Part shown: piece after piece, positions 52,318 to 64,000 of the stretch
Position numbering within the stretch: the first letter of the stretch is position 1
Layout of the letters: the number at the start of each line of letters is the position of its first letter
Assembly: GCA_902729315.2 (NCBI GenBank)
Contig: LR746278.1
Location: 3,915,501-3,979,500, forward strand
DNA: 64,000 nucleotides
Direction: 5' to 3'
Source: Spirodela intermedia
Taxonomy: Eukaryota; Streptophyta; Magnoliopsida; Alismatales; Araceae
Position numbers and translations under genes: made by a program
The notes under the pieces: model-generated
What the model saw: the letters and a program-made list of their open reading frames with translations, nothing else
What the model was told of the DNA's origin: nothing
The model's database searches: none

Positions 52318-55300
52318 ATGGCCACCTGCATAAAGAGCGTGCCGCGATCGGCGCTGGCCGCCTTCTCTCCTGAGGCGCCTTACCTGGCGACCGGGACCAT
52401 GGCGGGGGCGGTGGATCTGTCGTTCAGCTCCTCCGCCAACCTCGAGATCTTCAAGATGGACCTGCGGTCGGAGGGCCACGAGCTTCCCCTCGCCGGTGCC
52501 TGCCCCAGCGGGGAGCGCTTCCATCGCCTGTCCTGGGGACGGCCTCCTACTTCGCCTTCGGAGGATTACTCCCTGGGTCTCGTGGCCGGCGGTCTTGTGG
52601 ACGGCTCCATAAGCATCTGGAACCCGCTCAGGCTGATCTCTGCCAGGTACGTCCGCAAGCCTGGTGGTCTTGTATCAATTTTGCGACCTTCAGGCTTTTC
52701 TCACCTTCTTGCATTCTCGGCCATGTCGGCGGGATGGAAAGTTTCTTTTCCCGTAATGACTCTCGAAAGCAATTTTCCAATTGCAGTTCTGGTGAGGTCG
52801 AGGACGCTCTCGTGTCTCGCCTTGAAAAGCACAAAGGTCCTGTAAGTGGTTCATCTTGGTCAATAATTGAAACTTTCTTCCCCTGTGTTTGTCTCTGGCA
52901 TAAGCATCTACCCTTTACGGCAGGTCCGTGGCCTCGAATTTTGCAATCTTTCACCAAATCTGCTGGCTTCTGGGGCTGATGAAGGGGAGCTCTGCATATG
53001 GGATTTGGCAAAACCCTCAGAACCTATTCACTATCCGGCTTTGAAGGTATGCTATTTTTCTTTTAGCGACGATGAAACCAAGGAGACTGGCAATTGCTTG
53101 ATTGTAGAAAAGTCTAGATATGGTCTGTTTAAAAGCTAATTTTCCCTTCATTTTGAAGTTTTATAAATGATATCCAGGGACGACAAATCGTGCCTTTTTA
53201 AAAAAAAAATCGCCTAAAACATGAACCAATGCCCATCACAATGAAAATAATACTAAATAGGATCTCTGCACCTGGTAAGACTCTTATCTTGATGCTCAAC
53301 TAAGTGGGTCTGAGCAAGTTAACAGTGAGTTGGCTGAATTTTGAATATATTGCGTTGGCTTTCTCAAGGTAGAGATAGAGTGTGATAGGGATACACTTAA
53401 AACTTATCTTTTCAATAAGTGGGTGAAAACAGCTTATCAGTGAATTGGCTGAATTATGAACGTATCATCATCAGTTTCTAGACAGAGCAATGGTGATTGT
53501 GATAGGAAGAGAGGCATCATATTATTGCGAATTAAGTGACAGGGAGAGAGAGAGAGGCTCATAAATCAATTGCCAAATATGTGGGCCAAACAAATTAATA
53601 GTGAATTGTTGACATTGTAAATAGGTTATTAGTTTTCTGAGTTAGATGTTATTCATTTCGAAACCATCTGTCATCCACTGGTTTCTGTAAGATTCATGTT
53701 GCTGGGGAGATTCTGCACGAGTTCATTGATTTTCAGTGAAATGTTTCCTGTAATAAAGCTAGTGAAGAAATGCATAATAAATGGAAATTCCTGTCTACGA
53801 ACACTTTTGTGGTAATAATTACCTGCATGGGGAAAGAAATAAGAGATGTTTTCAGTTAAGCTTCACAATTGTCTTCGCCTGATTATTTCAATTAACATTT
53901 CTTGGGAGACTAGCTTTGGATATTTTTTCTGTACACAATGCAAAAAGTGATTGATTACTACATTTTTTCTGTTCATTAATGTATCACATCTGATCCATCT
54001 TAAAGTGTGGCTAAAACATTGAAATAAAACTATCACAAGTAACAAAAGCAAAAAGAATAAATTTAATATCAGGTAGGAGAAGGTGGTACCATTAATAATG
54101 CAAAAATATGTATACTGAAAGGCCTATCAACGAAGTTATTCCGTTGCCCACCTTCATAGAAAGTGCCTAGAACCGTTAGAATGTGAAATTGTTATAATTG
54201 TGGCCTGAGACCATTAAGAATCTCTTCACGAATACTACAAACTTGTCTTTTTCAGGAAATGCTCATCGATTAATCCATACATAATTCATAATATGTTGAA
54301 AATTCTCGTTTCGAACTCTTCGACAAAGCTAATCATAGGTTCTTTCCTCCATTGAAACAGTTGGACTGTTATGTTCATTACAAAATTTTCTGAAGAGATG
54401 AAATAGGACCAAAGTCTATCTTTTTCATCAGAGGCTGAATTGATCATCAGAAGAAGGATTATGCCAAAAATGAGAAAGTATCATCTGCTTTATACAATTA
54501 TCAGTTAAATAAAAGATTAATCTGTGCATATTCTCACATTTCCGACATCTGGTGGGATTAGTGGCAATTTTGGCCGAAATTAGTGGATTCATGATAAGCT
54601 AAGCTCCTGGCAAAAAAAAAGGAAGAAATATGTGTGTATGAACGCAGCTTGAATATTAATATTGGCTTATAATGGATGTTTTTCAGTTTTTAGTTCAGCA
54701 CGTAATTAATCGATTTTGTGTACGAAAAATTACTTTGGTATGTCAAGCTAATTATTTGCGCTGTGCGTGCATCTTCGTTGCTACTGTTCCATATCATATT
54801 TATTCGTTTGATTATAGCCTTGTTTTTTTGTTGACCGCATATCTAGTTGTTAATTGCAACCACTCTCAGCTATTGTTTTTTATTTTTATTTTCATATACC
54901 GTAATAACCAACATAAGACGCTAAATGCTATATTGTAGGAATTTTATGATTCCTCCTAACGAAATAGCTGGCCTTTTTGTTTGCCAAGCTCCATTTTTCA
55001 TATTTTCTGTCAGACTTTTCACTGTATATGAAACCCGTATGCAGAGCGGTGCCCAAAGTGAAGTCTCTTTTGTATCTTGGAATCCCAAATTTCAGCCAAT
55101 TTTGGCATCTACTTCTCATAATGGCGTAACTGGTAGGAAATGTTTTATCTTTATATTGCATGTCTCATAATTAACTCATAACTCTTCTGGTGTACTATGG
55201 AGCTGAATGTCCCGTCTTTTGATTCGTTTCAGTTGTTTGGGATTTAAGACAGCAGAAACCCGTGACCAGGCAAGCTACTTTATTTTAATTTTGAATTTCC

Positions 55301-58300
55301 ACCAGCCATTGGAACCTTTCCACCTCGATTCTAGATTTTAGAGTCAACCGATTATGATAATGGCATGCTTTATTCTCTAACAGCTTTTCGGACTCGAGGA
55401 AATGCACTGTTTTGCAATGGAATCCAGACATGTCAACTCAACTCATCATTGCATTGGATGCTGGCCATTCGTCTTCTCTCAAAGTTTGATGCTTTTAAAT
55501 CAGTCCACTTTCAGGCAACATTGTTTGTTTCCATTTCACTAAGTTTTGTTTGTGTGCTTCTAATTTTTCAGCTTTGGGATGTCAGGAGAGCAATAGCACC
55601 ACTGAAGGAGTTTGTGGGGCACACTGATGGTCTGGTTCATACAAGCACTAGCAAGATTAAATTTCCCGTTTCTAGTTTTTTTTTCTTCTAATGCTTTCAT
55701 TGATTCGGCGTCCTACTTTCATTGTCATCGATGCAGTGTAGTTCTCTTGTTTGCCTGCATTCTTCACTTCCATTGCTCGTGATGGAACATTTTTTGTTGT
55801 TTTACTCTCTGTAGGTGGAGAACTAGTTTCATTCAATGTTCCCTAGTGTTTATTTTTCGAACTGTTCTCAATTATATTCCTGCAACTCTTGGTGAATTAT
55901 TCTAAGACAGTGATGAAAATCTCGTTATATCCTAATTTTAACATGTTACCTTTTAGACGGCCAGAACTTTACTGAATGACCTTTTTTTGTTATTTAGAAT
56001 TCTTCGTGATTGAAATCTTCTATGAACCGTTATGTTTGGATATCTTATACATGATGTTTTGACTGTACATATCATCTTATTTGCTTGACATCAAAATTTT
56101 TCATTAGTGTTCCCGGTTGGTGTTTATCTGTTGTATTCTGGTTCCTTTGGTATTTGCAGGTGTGATTGCTATGTCCTGGTGTCCAAATGATAGCTTATAT
56201 TTACTGACATGCTCTAAAGATAATCGTACTATTTGCTGGGATACTAATAGTGGAGAGGTGAATACCTTTTGGTGCCCATGATACTCTCTCTATAAAGTTC
56301 CCATGTTTTTTTGATCGTTTAGCAGACCGTTTTAAGTCAATAGTCTAACACTTGGGCTTTTCTGTGGTATTGACTCAGATTCTCAGTGAGTTGCCAGCCA
56401 GTACCAGCTGTAATTTTGATGTTCAGTGGTGCCCCAAAATACCAGGAGTCATATCGGCTTCATCATTTGATGTCAAGATTGGCCTATACAACATTGAGGT
56501 CAATCTGAGATGTATTTAACTTATTTTAATGTTTAGCAGATATTGGATTCGACATTACTGGTGCTTCAAAACCAGAATAAACTTATTTCTTAGAATCTTC
56601 GGTTTATCATTTGAAATTGGTGCTATATAAAAAACCGACCTGCCTACCGTTTGAGATTCCTTCAGCTTAGCGTTTGAAATACCGACCTACGAATTACATT
56701 TCTCCCTGTTTTTCGTTTTTTCGCTATTTATATAGTTTTAATAAAGTGCAAATGGATATATGTTTCATTTAGAAGTTTTAATGACTTTTGCTGTGATTTT
56801 TTTTTCACGAAAGCATTTTCTTTTGCAAGTGCAGCTATGCAGTAACAATCATAACTGACTCTTTCTCATTAGGTTTATGAGCTATTTAGTTGCTTGTAGA
56901 CTTAAATGAAGTGGAAGCAATTCTGTGCTTCGGTTAAGAATTTTAACAATTTTCATGTTGAAATACTTTGACGTTACTTTTTGGTTATTTTCCCATTGGT
57001 AACGACCATTGTAGGATCAATTAGCTCCAAGTTTTGGACATTTAGCGGTAAATCCTTAAACTATACTCTTAAAACCGCAAGTTAGTACAGGATAATTAAA
57101 TGATCTCTATTCACGGCTTTGGGAACGTACATAACCATTTTGTACTTTTCCACTTGTTGAAATGGCATCATACACAAGGATTGTAGAATCAGATCGTGCT
57201 TTTTGATATGTCTGCCTTATTGGAGACTAGGAGAACGTTGAACAAATACAGAATTTTGTTAATAGTTGGCAACGGGAAAAATGCTTTATGAAACATAATC
57301 TCTTAATTGTTGCTTTAATATGAGTAGGGTGTCCATTAGAAGAGAGTTCATCTCAATTTCATGCAACAGTTGCTGATGTGACTTCCATCAATTAAAGTAA
57401 TAAAACGTGATCTCAGCTTACACACTATTGAGCAAGAGAAGAATTGGGGAAAAGGGACTGGCATGGTTGCATGGAGTTTCTTCAGCTGCAACAGGCCCCA
57501 AGTAACCTCTTGATGCACTATCTTGATAGAGTTTCAAGAGAAATTAGTATGGAAAGGGCCATTTACTCAACTGACAGTGAGCCTAATACAAAAATACGTC
57601 AGGATTGGTCTATCATTGTAAAGATATGGGATGTGCTCCCATCTATGAGTCATATTCTTCAAGTTGAATGAAAATGAACCTTTAGTTTCTGTTTGCCTGA
57701 CATTTGATTTAATGATTCAGTTTTTTCAGAAACATCATGTACTGGTTCTGTTCTTCCTTCACTTCTACTCTCTTCTTCCGCTCTTCTACATTCGTCTCTT
57801 TCCTCGTTCTTCTCACTCATTCTTCCTTTCATTAAAATCAGATGTACACTTTGATCCGTTTAGTTCTTGGGTTGATATCGACCTTGAGACAAAGTCAAAA
57901 TATTAATATATTATTGTTAAGCTACAGATTACTGCATAGTTATTCTAGTCTTATGCTCATGAAGAAAACCTGTAGGAAGGGAGCCATCATGGGCGGAGTT
58001 TTGAAAACTGCTTCAATAAGACGTCAGTATCAGACAATTTTCGCCTTTAGTTATGAACTTATGGGAATGCACAAGAGATTGGTTAGGATTAGTTCTTTTC
58101 TTGTTGTTTAATGACACCTTTTGCAGCTCTCCTCATCTTTTCTGTTCGTTTCCAGTCAAAATTTTTATTTTTATTTTTGACACTACTTCTATCCAAAGAA
58201 GTAGTGACACTACTTCTATCTATTAGGCGTAAATTGGACATATCCAAAGAAGACTGATGGATGGAATAATTCAAAGAGTTGAAAATTGTTTTTGTAAGGG

Positions 58301-61300
58301 TTCAACGAGTGGAAGAGGAGTCCTTAAGGGGACTTAAAATCGAGACAGCTAGGAAATGTATGCATTTTTTCATACTCAACATTAAAATGGTAAATTTTAG
58401 AATGAATTGATGTAGCAGAGTGCGTCCCTTTTCTTTGCCCATCCAATTTATTTGCTTTATGTATCTTGGAAACTAGGGTTATTCCAGTAGAGGGATTACT
58501 CTCATATGATTTGTCCTTGAAGATCTTTTTTTAATGTCATCTATTTTAGTATAAAAAAATCACTCCATTTATTATATCATTTTGTGGTGATTCTCATGAA
58601 AATCATTTTTTTGGTTCAGGCTAGTGCGAAATTGAGCGCTACGGGGGCGAATTTTCAAGCTCCAGGTATTCAAGCTGTTGCTACTATTTGTTCCATAACA
58701 GTTTATAGAAATGAAAATGGCATTGTTGTGCCAATGAGCTTCATCAGTTTATATATAAGCTTTTTGGTTCTATTGAATTGATGCTGTGGTTTTCACGTTT
58801 TGAGTAAAAGAATCCATGCTTGTGACTTCTTGGTTACATTGTAATTTTTTTGTTTATGAATATTCGGTGAATTTATTCCTGATTTGATGTCTTTTAGATA
58901 GTTCAGAAATGTCTATAAGACACGAGGTTGTTGGTTCAGAAAGATTATTCCTACTGTGTTATGATTGCACTTATTTGTGCTTGAATTTTTTGTACATGAC
59001 TGACTCTACATTTTTCGTAGTTTTGTGCATGATTGGATCAGTGAACAATCATTTCCCTCATGTGATGAAATTTGTTGATCGATGCAAATGCAAATATATA
59101 AATTGGTCAACACTGGCTTTCTAGTTATCTGGTTTTTGTAAGTTGAACGGTCCTCACAAGGATGTCTTTCTCACGACCTTACTGATTCCCTGATGTTTCT
59201 CTAGTTGTCTTGACACCGTGCCACAGTAGACACAACCCGTCGTTCTCATCATTTTACCAGTTTTATTTCTATGCATAATGTAATGGACGAATGCTTTAGA
59301 CCTCTCGAGTTCCAGGTCAAATGAAAGATCAAAATATTAGGAAATCATACTAATAATTCTGACCGACAAGAAATGGGCATGAATTTTCTGGATTCTGATT
59401 TAACGCAGTCTTAAGCATATTCTTGCTCTTAGATTTCTTTGCTTTTTAGCAGAATCTTCTCCATTATGTGCTAAGTAGCTCAGATCTGAACTACTTGGCA
59501 AATAGCAAGTCTGGAATAACCTAAGACATTCTTGTTTCGTGGGATGAGTATTACGATTTTCATATTAATATTATAAAACTGACGAATTCTTTCGTTACTG
59601 ATCGAAATATCTGATGTGATTGTCTCAATCATGGAAGAACAGCAGAGTGGCAATGTCCCATGCTTTTTACACAATTTTGTGGCAATGCTCATGCTTTGTG
59701 CATCATTTTGAATCTCCACCCGGTGTGAATAATTTCTTTCCCAGCTTTAAAATCAGTGGTTTCCCTGGTGAGTAAACTTTTGTTTTCATCTGCATGTGTA
59801 AAAATTCTTGATTTTCTAACGTTAATGTAAAGACTCCTGTACAGATCTATCTTTTCTATACTAATACTTCTGTTTCCTCTATACCTCTTTCTTCTGCCTC
59901 GCTCTCTTTTTATATCTATGTCTATCTTTCATTTATCCTATTATCTCTACATCCGTATATCATATATTAGGTTAATTAGATTAAAGCAGTGATTGATCTT
60001 GAGCTCTTGGGCCTTTGGGGCCGCCGGAGCTGCTTCCTTCAGTAATGAGAGGAACCTATTTTGGAGATGATTGAAGCTATTTTTATTTAAATTTTTGGAA
60101 CAGCGACTCTTTGTTTCCCTGTCCATTTTTTTTATTACAAATAGTTAACAGATTGGGCCCTGCCATGATGGTCATTTCGTTGTCTTATTTTCTCTTAAGA
60201 ATTATAATTTGGATCCTCTTGAAAGTTAGTCAATGCTAAGTGAAAGTTTGGAACTGTAGTAATCTAGCTCAGAATACTTGTTTTGCATCTTTGCAGTTAA
60301 ATTGAGAGCTCCAAAGTGGTTAAAATGTCCTGTGGGTCTTTCATTTGGTTTTGGGGGGAAACTTGTTTCTTTTCAACCAAGTGTATCAGCTCCTGGTACT
60401 CCTGTGGGTAGCTCCGAGGTATGAGACTTACTTCTTTACTCCGTCTTGCCTCAACCATCATGTATGTCTAATGCATATTTTCCAGGTGTACATGCACAGC
60501 TTGGTTACGGAATCCAGTCTGGTTAGCCGCTCTACTGATTTCGTAGCTGCAATTGAGAACGGGGAAAAAGGGTCACTGAGGGTCTTATGTGAACAGAAAT
60601 CCCTCAAGTCTCAGTACGTTATCTCCCTAAGGAATATGTTTCACCATGTGGAATACGTCTTTATGATGAAATTATTTATCCATTATTACTTCAATATTAT
60701 TCAAGTATTTTGCCTTGAATGACAGGTTTGAGGATGAAAAGGAAACATGGAGTTTCTTGAAGGTTATGTTTGAGGATGATGGAACAGCCAGGACAAAACT
60801 GCTTGCTCACTTAGGTTTCTCGGTGGCCAGTGAAAGTCAAGATGGTGACACACTTGGCATGGAAGTATCACAGAAACTCTCTGTGGATGAAAAGACGCCA
60901 GTTGAAGCTCCTCACATAGGAACTGGAGATGGTGGTCCATTTGATTTTGATAATGGAGAAAACTTTTTTAACAATCCCCTTCCTGAATTCAATAGCTTTA
61001 CTGCTGAAGCAAGTAATGTTCCTGTTGCTGAGAAAGTACAACTAGAACCAGAAGAGTCCGCTGAGAGTACAGATTCTGTATTTGATGATGGTATTAGGCA
61101 TGCTTTGATTGTTGGAGACTACAAAGGAGCAGTTTCCCAGTGCATATCTGCAAATAGAATGGCAGATGCTTTAGTTATTGCTCAAATGGGTGGTGCTTCC
61201 CTATGGGAAAGCACTCGTGATCAGTACCTCCGGAAAAGCAGTGTGTCCTATTTGAAGGTTGTCATTTTGATATTTATTGGTGAGTAGTAATTGATTGAAA

Positions 61301-64000
61301 TGCTTTGCACCTTTAATAATTTTATGAATTTTCAGGTTGTTTCTGCAATGGTCAAAAATGATCTTTTGGGTTTTGTTAATGAACGACCACTAGAGTTGTG
61401 GAAGGAGACCCTTGCCATCCTCTGCACGGTATTTCTTCCAACTAAGATTAAATCTTTGGGCTTTGTTTTACCGGAACACTGAGAATCTATGCTGTGTTTT
61501 TTAAAATATTGTTTATCTTTGACATGTTTTTTCTAAACAAGGAAAGATATTCCATCTTGAATAAATGAGTAAAGAAATTCACTTATTTACTCTTACTGTT
61601 GATCAATTACGAACAAAATTGAGTAAAAAGAAAATAAGTATATGAATGCAAGATAGTATTTGTTGTCCCTAAGTATGCCTTCAAAATAATAAGATTGTTG
61701 ATTTTAAGCATGTGTATTTGCATTTAGCCAAGTCTTAGATAAACCTCTTAAAGGTCGTTAATTATGGAATATCCTATATATGAATATCTTAAAGCTCGTG
61801 AAAATCATTAACTTTAGCTCTGGATAAACAGATGAGAAAGCATCTTGCAATGCCTAACACCCATTCAACCTTGGGCTAGCAAGTCCACATGAAAGTTTCT
61901 TTGTTATGTAAAGAGAAGTTGCCATAGAGTATTTACTCATATATCTCATTTGATCTTTCTTTCAGACTCTTAAAAACGTACACTTTCACTAAGGTATATT
62001 TTTTAATAGAGATCAAAATAATGAAACTAATTTCGATAGTGAATGAATTTTATTGCTACATCAAATAGTTGGGATTTTTTGTTTCAAGATATAGGTGTTT
62101 TCTTGAATGATGAAGGTTTTGAAAACTTTTAGTTTTTTTGGAATTGGACATGGAAATGGATTTTGCGTAGAAAGGCTTTAAGGCTTACAACTTGCCTCCT
62201 GGCAATAAGTTTTGAGCATAGTTTTTTTTTCCCTTCAAAAGCATTTCAACATCAAATCGTTTGGTACATGGAAGAGGTGATGGTTCTTTTGTTGGAGTTT
62301 TATCCTTGGTTTTTGAGCGAATACTGTGCTAGGTTATTATGTCCACCATTGGTGAAGTATCATGTTTCTGATTTGGATCCAAATGCAATTGTCTATCTTA
62401 CAGTTTGCACAGAAAGAAGAGTGGACTGTCCTATGTGATGCTCTTGCGTCAAGATTACTGGCCTCTGGCAACACATTTGCTGCAACTCTGTGCTATATTT
62501 GCTCTGGAAATCTCAAGAAAACTGTTGAAATTTGGTCATTCAGTCTGAAGTCCGAGCTTGGAGGCAAAACCTATGTAGACCTTCTCCAGGTATTTTTTTC
62601 TGCCACGCACTGTTTTAGGTTTTTAATTGTTTAGCTTGTAGACTTAACTAGCACTTGCGTCATTGTAGGATTTGATGGAAAAGACAGTTGTGCTTTTCTT
62701 GGCGACTGGTGGAAAGCAATTTAATTCCTCTTTGGCGAAGCTTGTGGAAAATTATGTTGAACTTCTAGCTAGTCAAGGGCTTCTAAATATAGCCATGGAG
62801 TATTTAAGACTCTTGGGGTCAAAAGGGTTTTCTCAGGAGCTTGACATCTTGCAGGATCGAATAGCCGCCACAGTGGGAGCTGGTATGTTTATAAACACCA
62901 TATTTTCGCTTTGTCTGTGACAAGTTGTGCCTTTAGGGCTATTGTTGGATAACACCATGCTGTTGTTATGTGAACCCGCAGTTGTCTGTTATTATATTTG
63001 GATTCAGACTCCGTGCCCAAAAAGTTGATTGTCGTAGGTTCCACCTTTAAATGTCTTGGCTTTTTTTCTGGAGGTAACTGAACTGTCTCTTTGATGTTTA
63101 GAACATAGAACACGAAATACCTCATTCCGAGTGCCCCCTTTTTTTCCTTGTAGTGAAGGAAAATGCTAGATAATTGGGGACTCTCTCTAATTATTGACCG
63201 CGCGCTTTTAATCCGCGCTTTTTAATTTTCACATTGTTTTCTACGTCGTGGTCCTCAACTAACATTGTGAGTGAAACGATGTAATGCAATTAGGTCATCT
63301 GTGACCTTGTTCGTGAAGGAAACAAATGTTTTGGAGTATGAGTCCAATAATCTCAGCTAGAGTCTAATAATGCATGCAAATCATGGATGTGCTGTGGGTG
63401 CAGGAATGTTCTAATTTAGCGTTCTGCAAATATACTTAAACATTGGTTTTTCTACTTACGTGAATTTTTCCCTGATAATCCATTTTTTATAAGAGCCAAA
63501 CTTAATGATGTATGAATTTTTCTGTAGTGAGCTTATTTTATGTTAGTTTCTTGAAACTGTTGTAATATCTGTTGGACACTATTCTAAGAAAAAATATCTG
63601 TCATCCCCACGGCTGCCATGCATTCAACATCTTTCTGATACTCATGCTCCTTTCAGAAAAACCAGCACCAAAGGCCTCATCTTCTGAGGCGGCTGTGGCA
63701 GAGCAACCTGTTTATGGTGTTGAGCAAGCAACTTTGGGTGCTGTTAATGGTTCTCTAAATTACTATCAGGTACTATCCCATGCGTATTTTGTTCTTTCTT
63801 CGGAAGATTTGGAATCATCCTACTTTTTTCTATGTCCCTCATTCAGAATAACTCCCAATCTTCGCAGCAACCTGGGATTTCTGGAAGTCCGTATGTTGAA
63901 AATTACCATCAACCCCTTGTATCTCCGTCTGGAGGATACCAACCTCCCCAGCAGAAGCAGCAGCCTGCTCAGTTTACTCCTGGGCCTCCCGCTCAGATGT
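52318..64000 (+). CDS. SEC31: SEC31 COPII coat protein, 5' part (18 exons, runs off the window)
   Basis: Exons: 52318-52646, 52787-52841, 52924-53046, 55045-55132, 55233-55269, 55384-55483, 55572-55629, 56160-56257, 56379-56498, 58620-58665, 60297-60418, 60486-60613, 60726-61257, 61336-61428, 62404-62589, 62669-62882, 63657-63769, 63847 to the end. Every phase matches, giving about 865 codons so far against about 1100 in plant homologues. The first nine exons encode the WD40 propeller (repeats ending [34 protein letters not shown]). The middle is the alpha-solenoid with [19 protein letters not shown] and [11 protein letters not shown]. The last exons enter the Pro/Gln-rich region that binds SEC23. 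SEC31 with SEC13 forms the outer COPII cage for ER-to-Golgi transport. Start codon: GC-rich [12 protein letters not shown], the usual SEC31 N-terminus. Confidence 0.95.

Overview
This is plant nuclear DNA, probably from a monocot. The genes have many introns, large AT-rich intergenic stretches hold long microsatellites and repeat relics, and the products are plant families (dirigent protein, ZIP metal transporter, SEC31, a plant Borealin-like protein). The first exons of the dirigent, ZIP and SEC31 genes are very GC-rich, which fits a monocot; I cannot name the species.

Layout. (1) 1-34.9 kb is a duplicated accessory region. A dirigent gene occurs twice (only the 3' half of the first copy is in the window). 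Five units (U1-U5) of an unrecognised three-exon gene family follow on the + strand. The predicted product of the best unit, U5, is about 184 residues: a very short first exon, a polar second exon and a hydrophobic third exon with two or three membrane helices. U1 is truncated and has lost splice sites, U2 has a frameshift, U3 has an eroded last exon, U4 lacks a recognisable first exon, and U5 looks intact. Segment 1-5.98 kb and segment 7.09-14.85 kb carry the same ordered blocks, so the dirigent gene and a family unit were duplicated together. The U2-U3 and U4-U5 spacers are also homologous, which points to a second, two-unit duplication. A 5' fragment of a Nudix hydrolase gene with its own TATA box lies inside the long intron of U2. 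A 1.7-kb LTR-like insertion sits in the U4-U5 spacer, with the U2-U3 spacer as its empty site.

(2) 35.6-40.0 kb holds two small convergent single-copy genes: a membrane-anchored DnaJ-type cysteine-rich protein (+) and a Borealin-like protein (-), which would be a chromosomal passenger complex subunit.

(3) 40.3-46.6 kb is AT-rich repeat DNA. It includes a second, internally duplicated copy of the LTR-like element and a 184-bp pure GA tract.

(4) 47.1-48.8 kb is a complete three-exon ZIP zinc/iron transporter.

(5) 52.3 kb to the end holds the first 18 exons I could place of SEC31, the COPII outer-coat protein; the gene runs off the window. One of its introns appears to be of the GC-AG class.

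Apart from the tandem family the genes are functionally independent. Exon boundaries were derived by hand from reading frame, splice-site dinucleotides, phase and remembered family patterns. No alignment program, database search or transcript was used.
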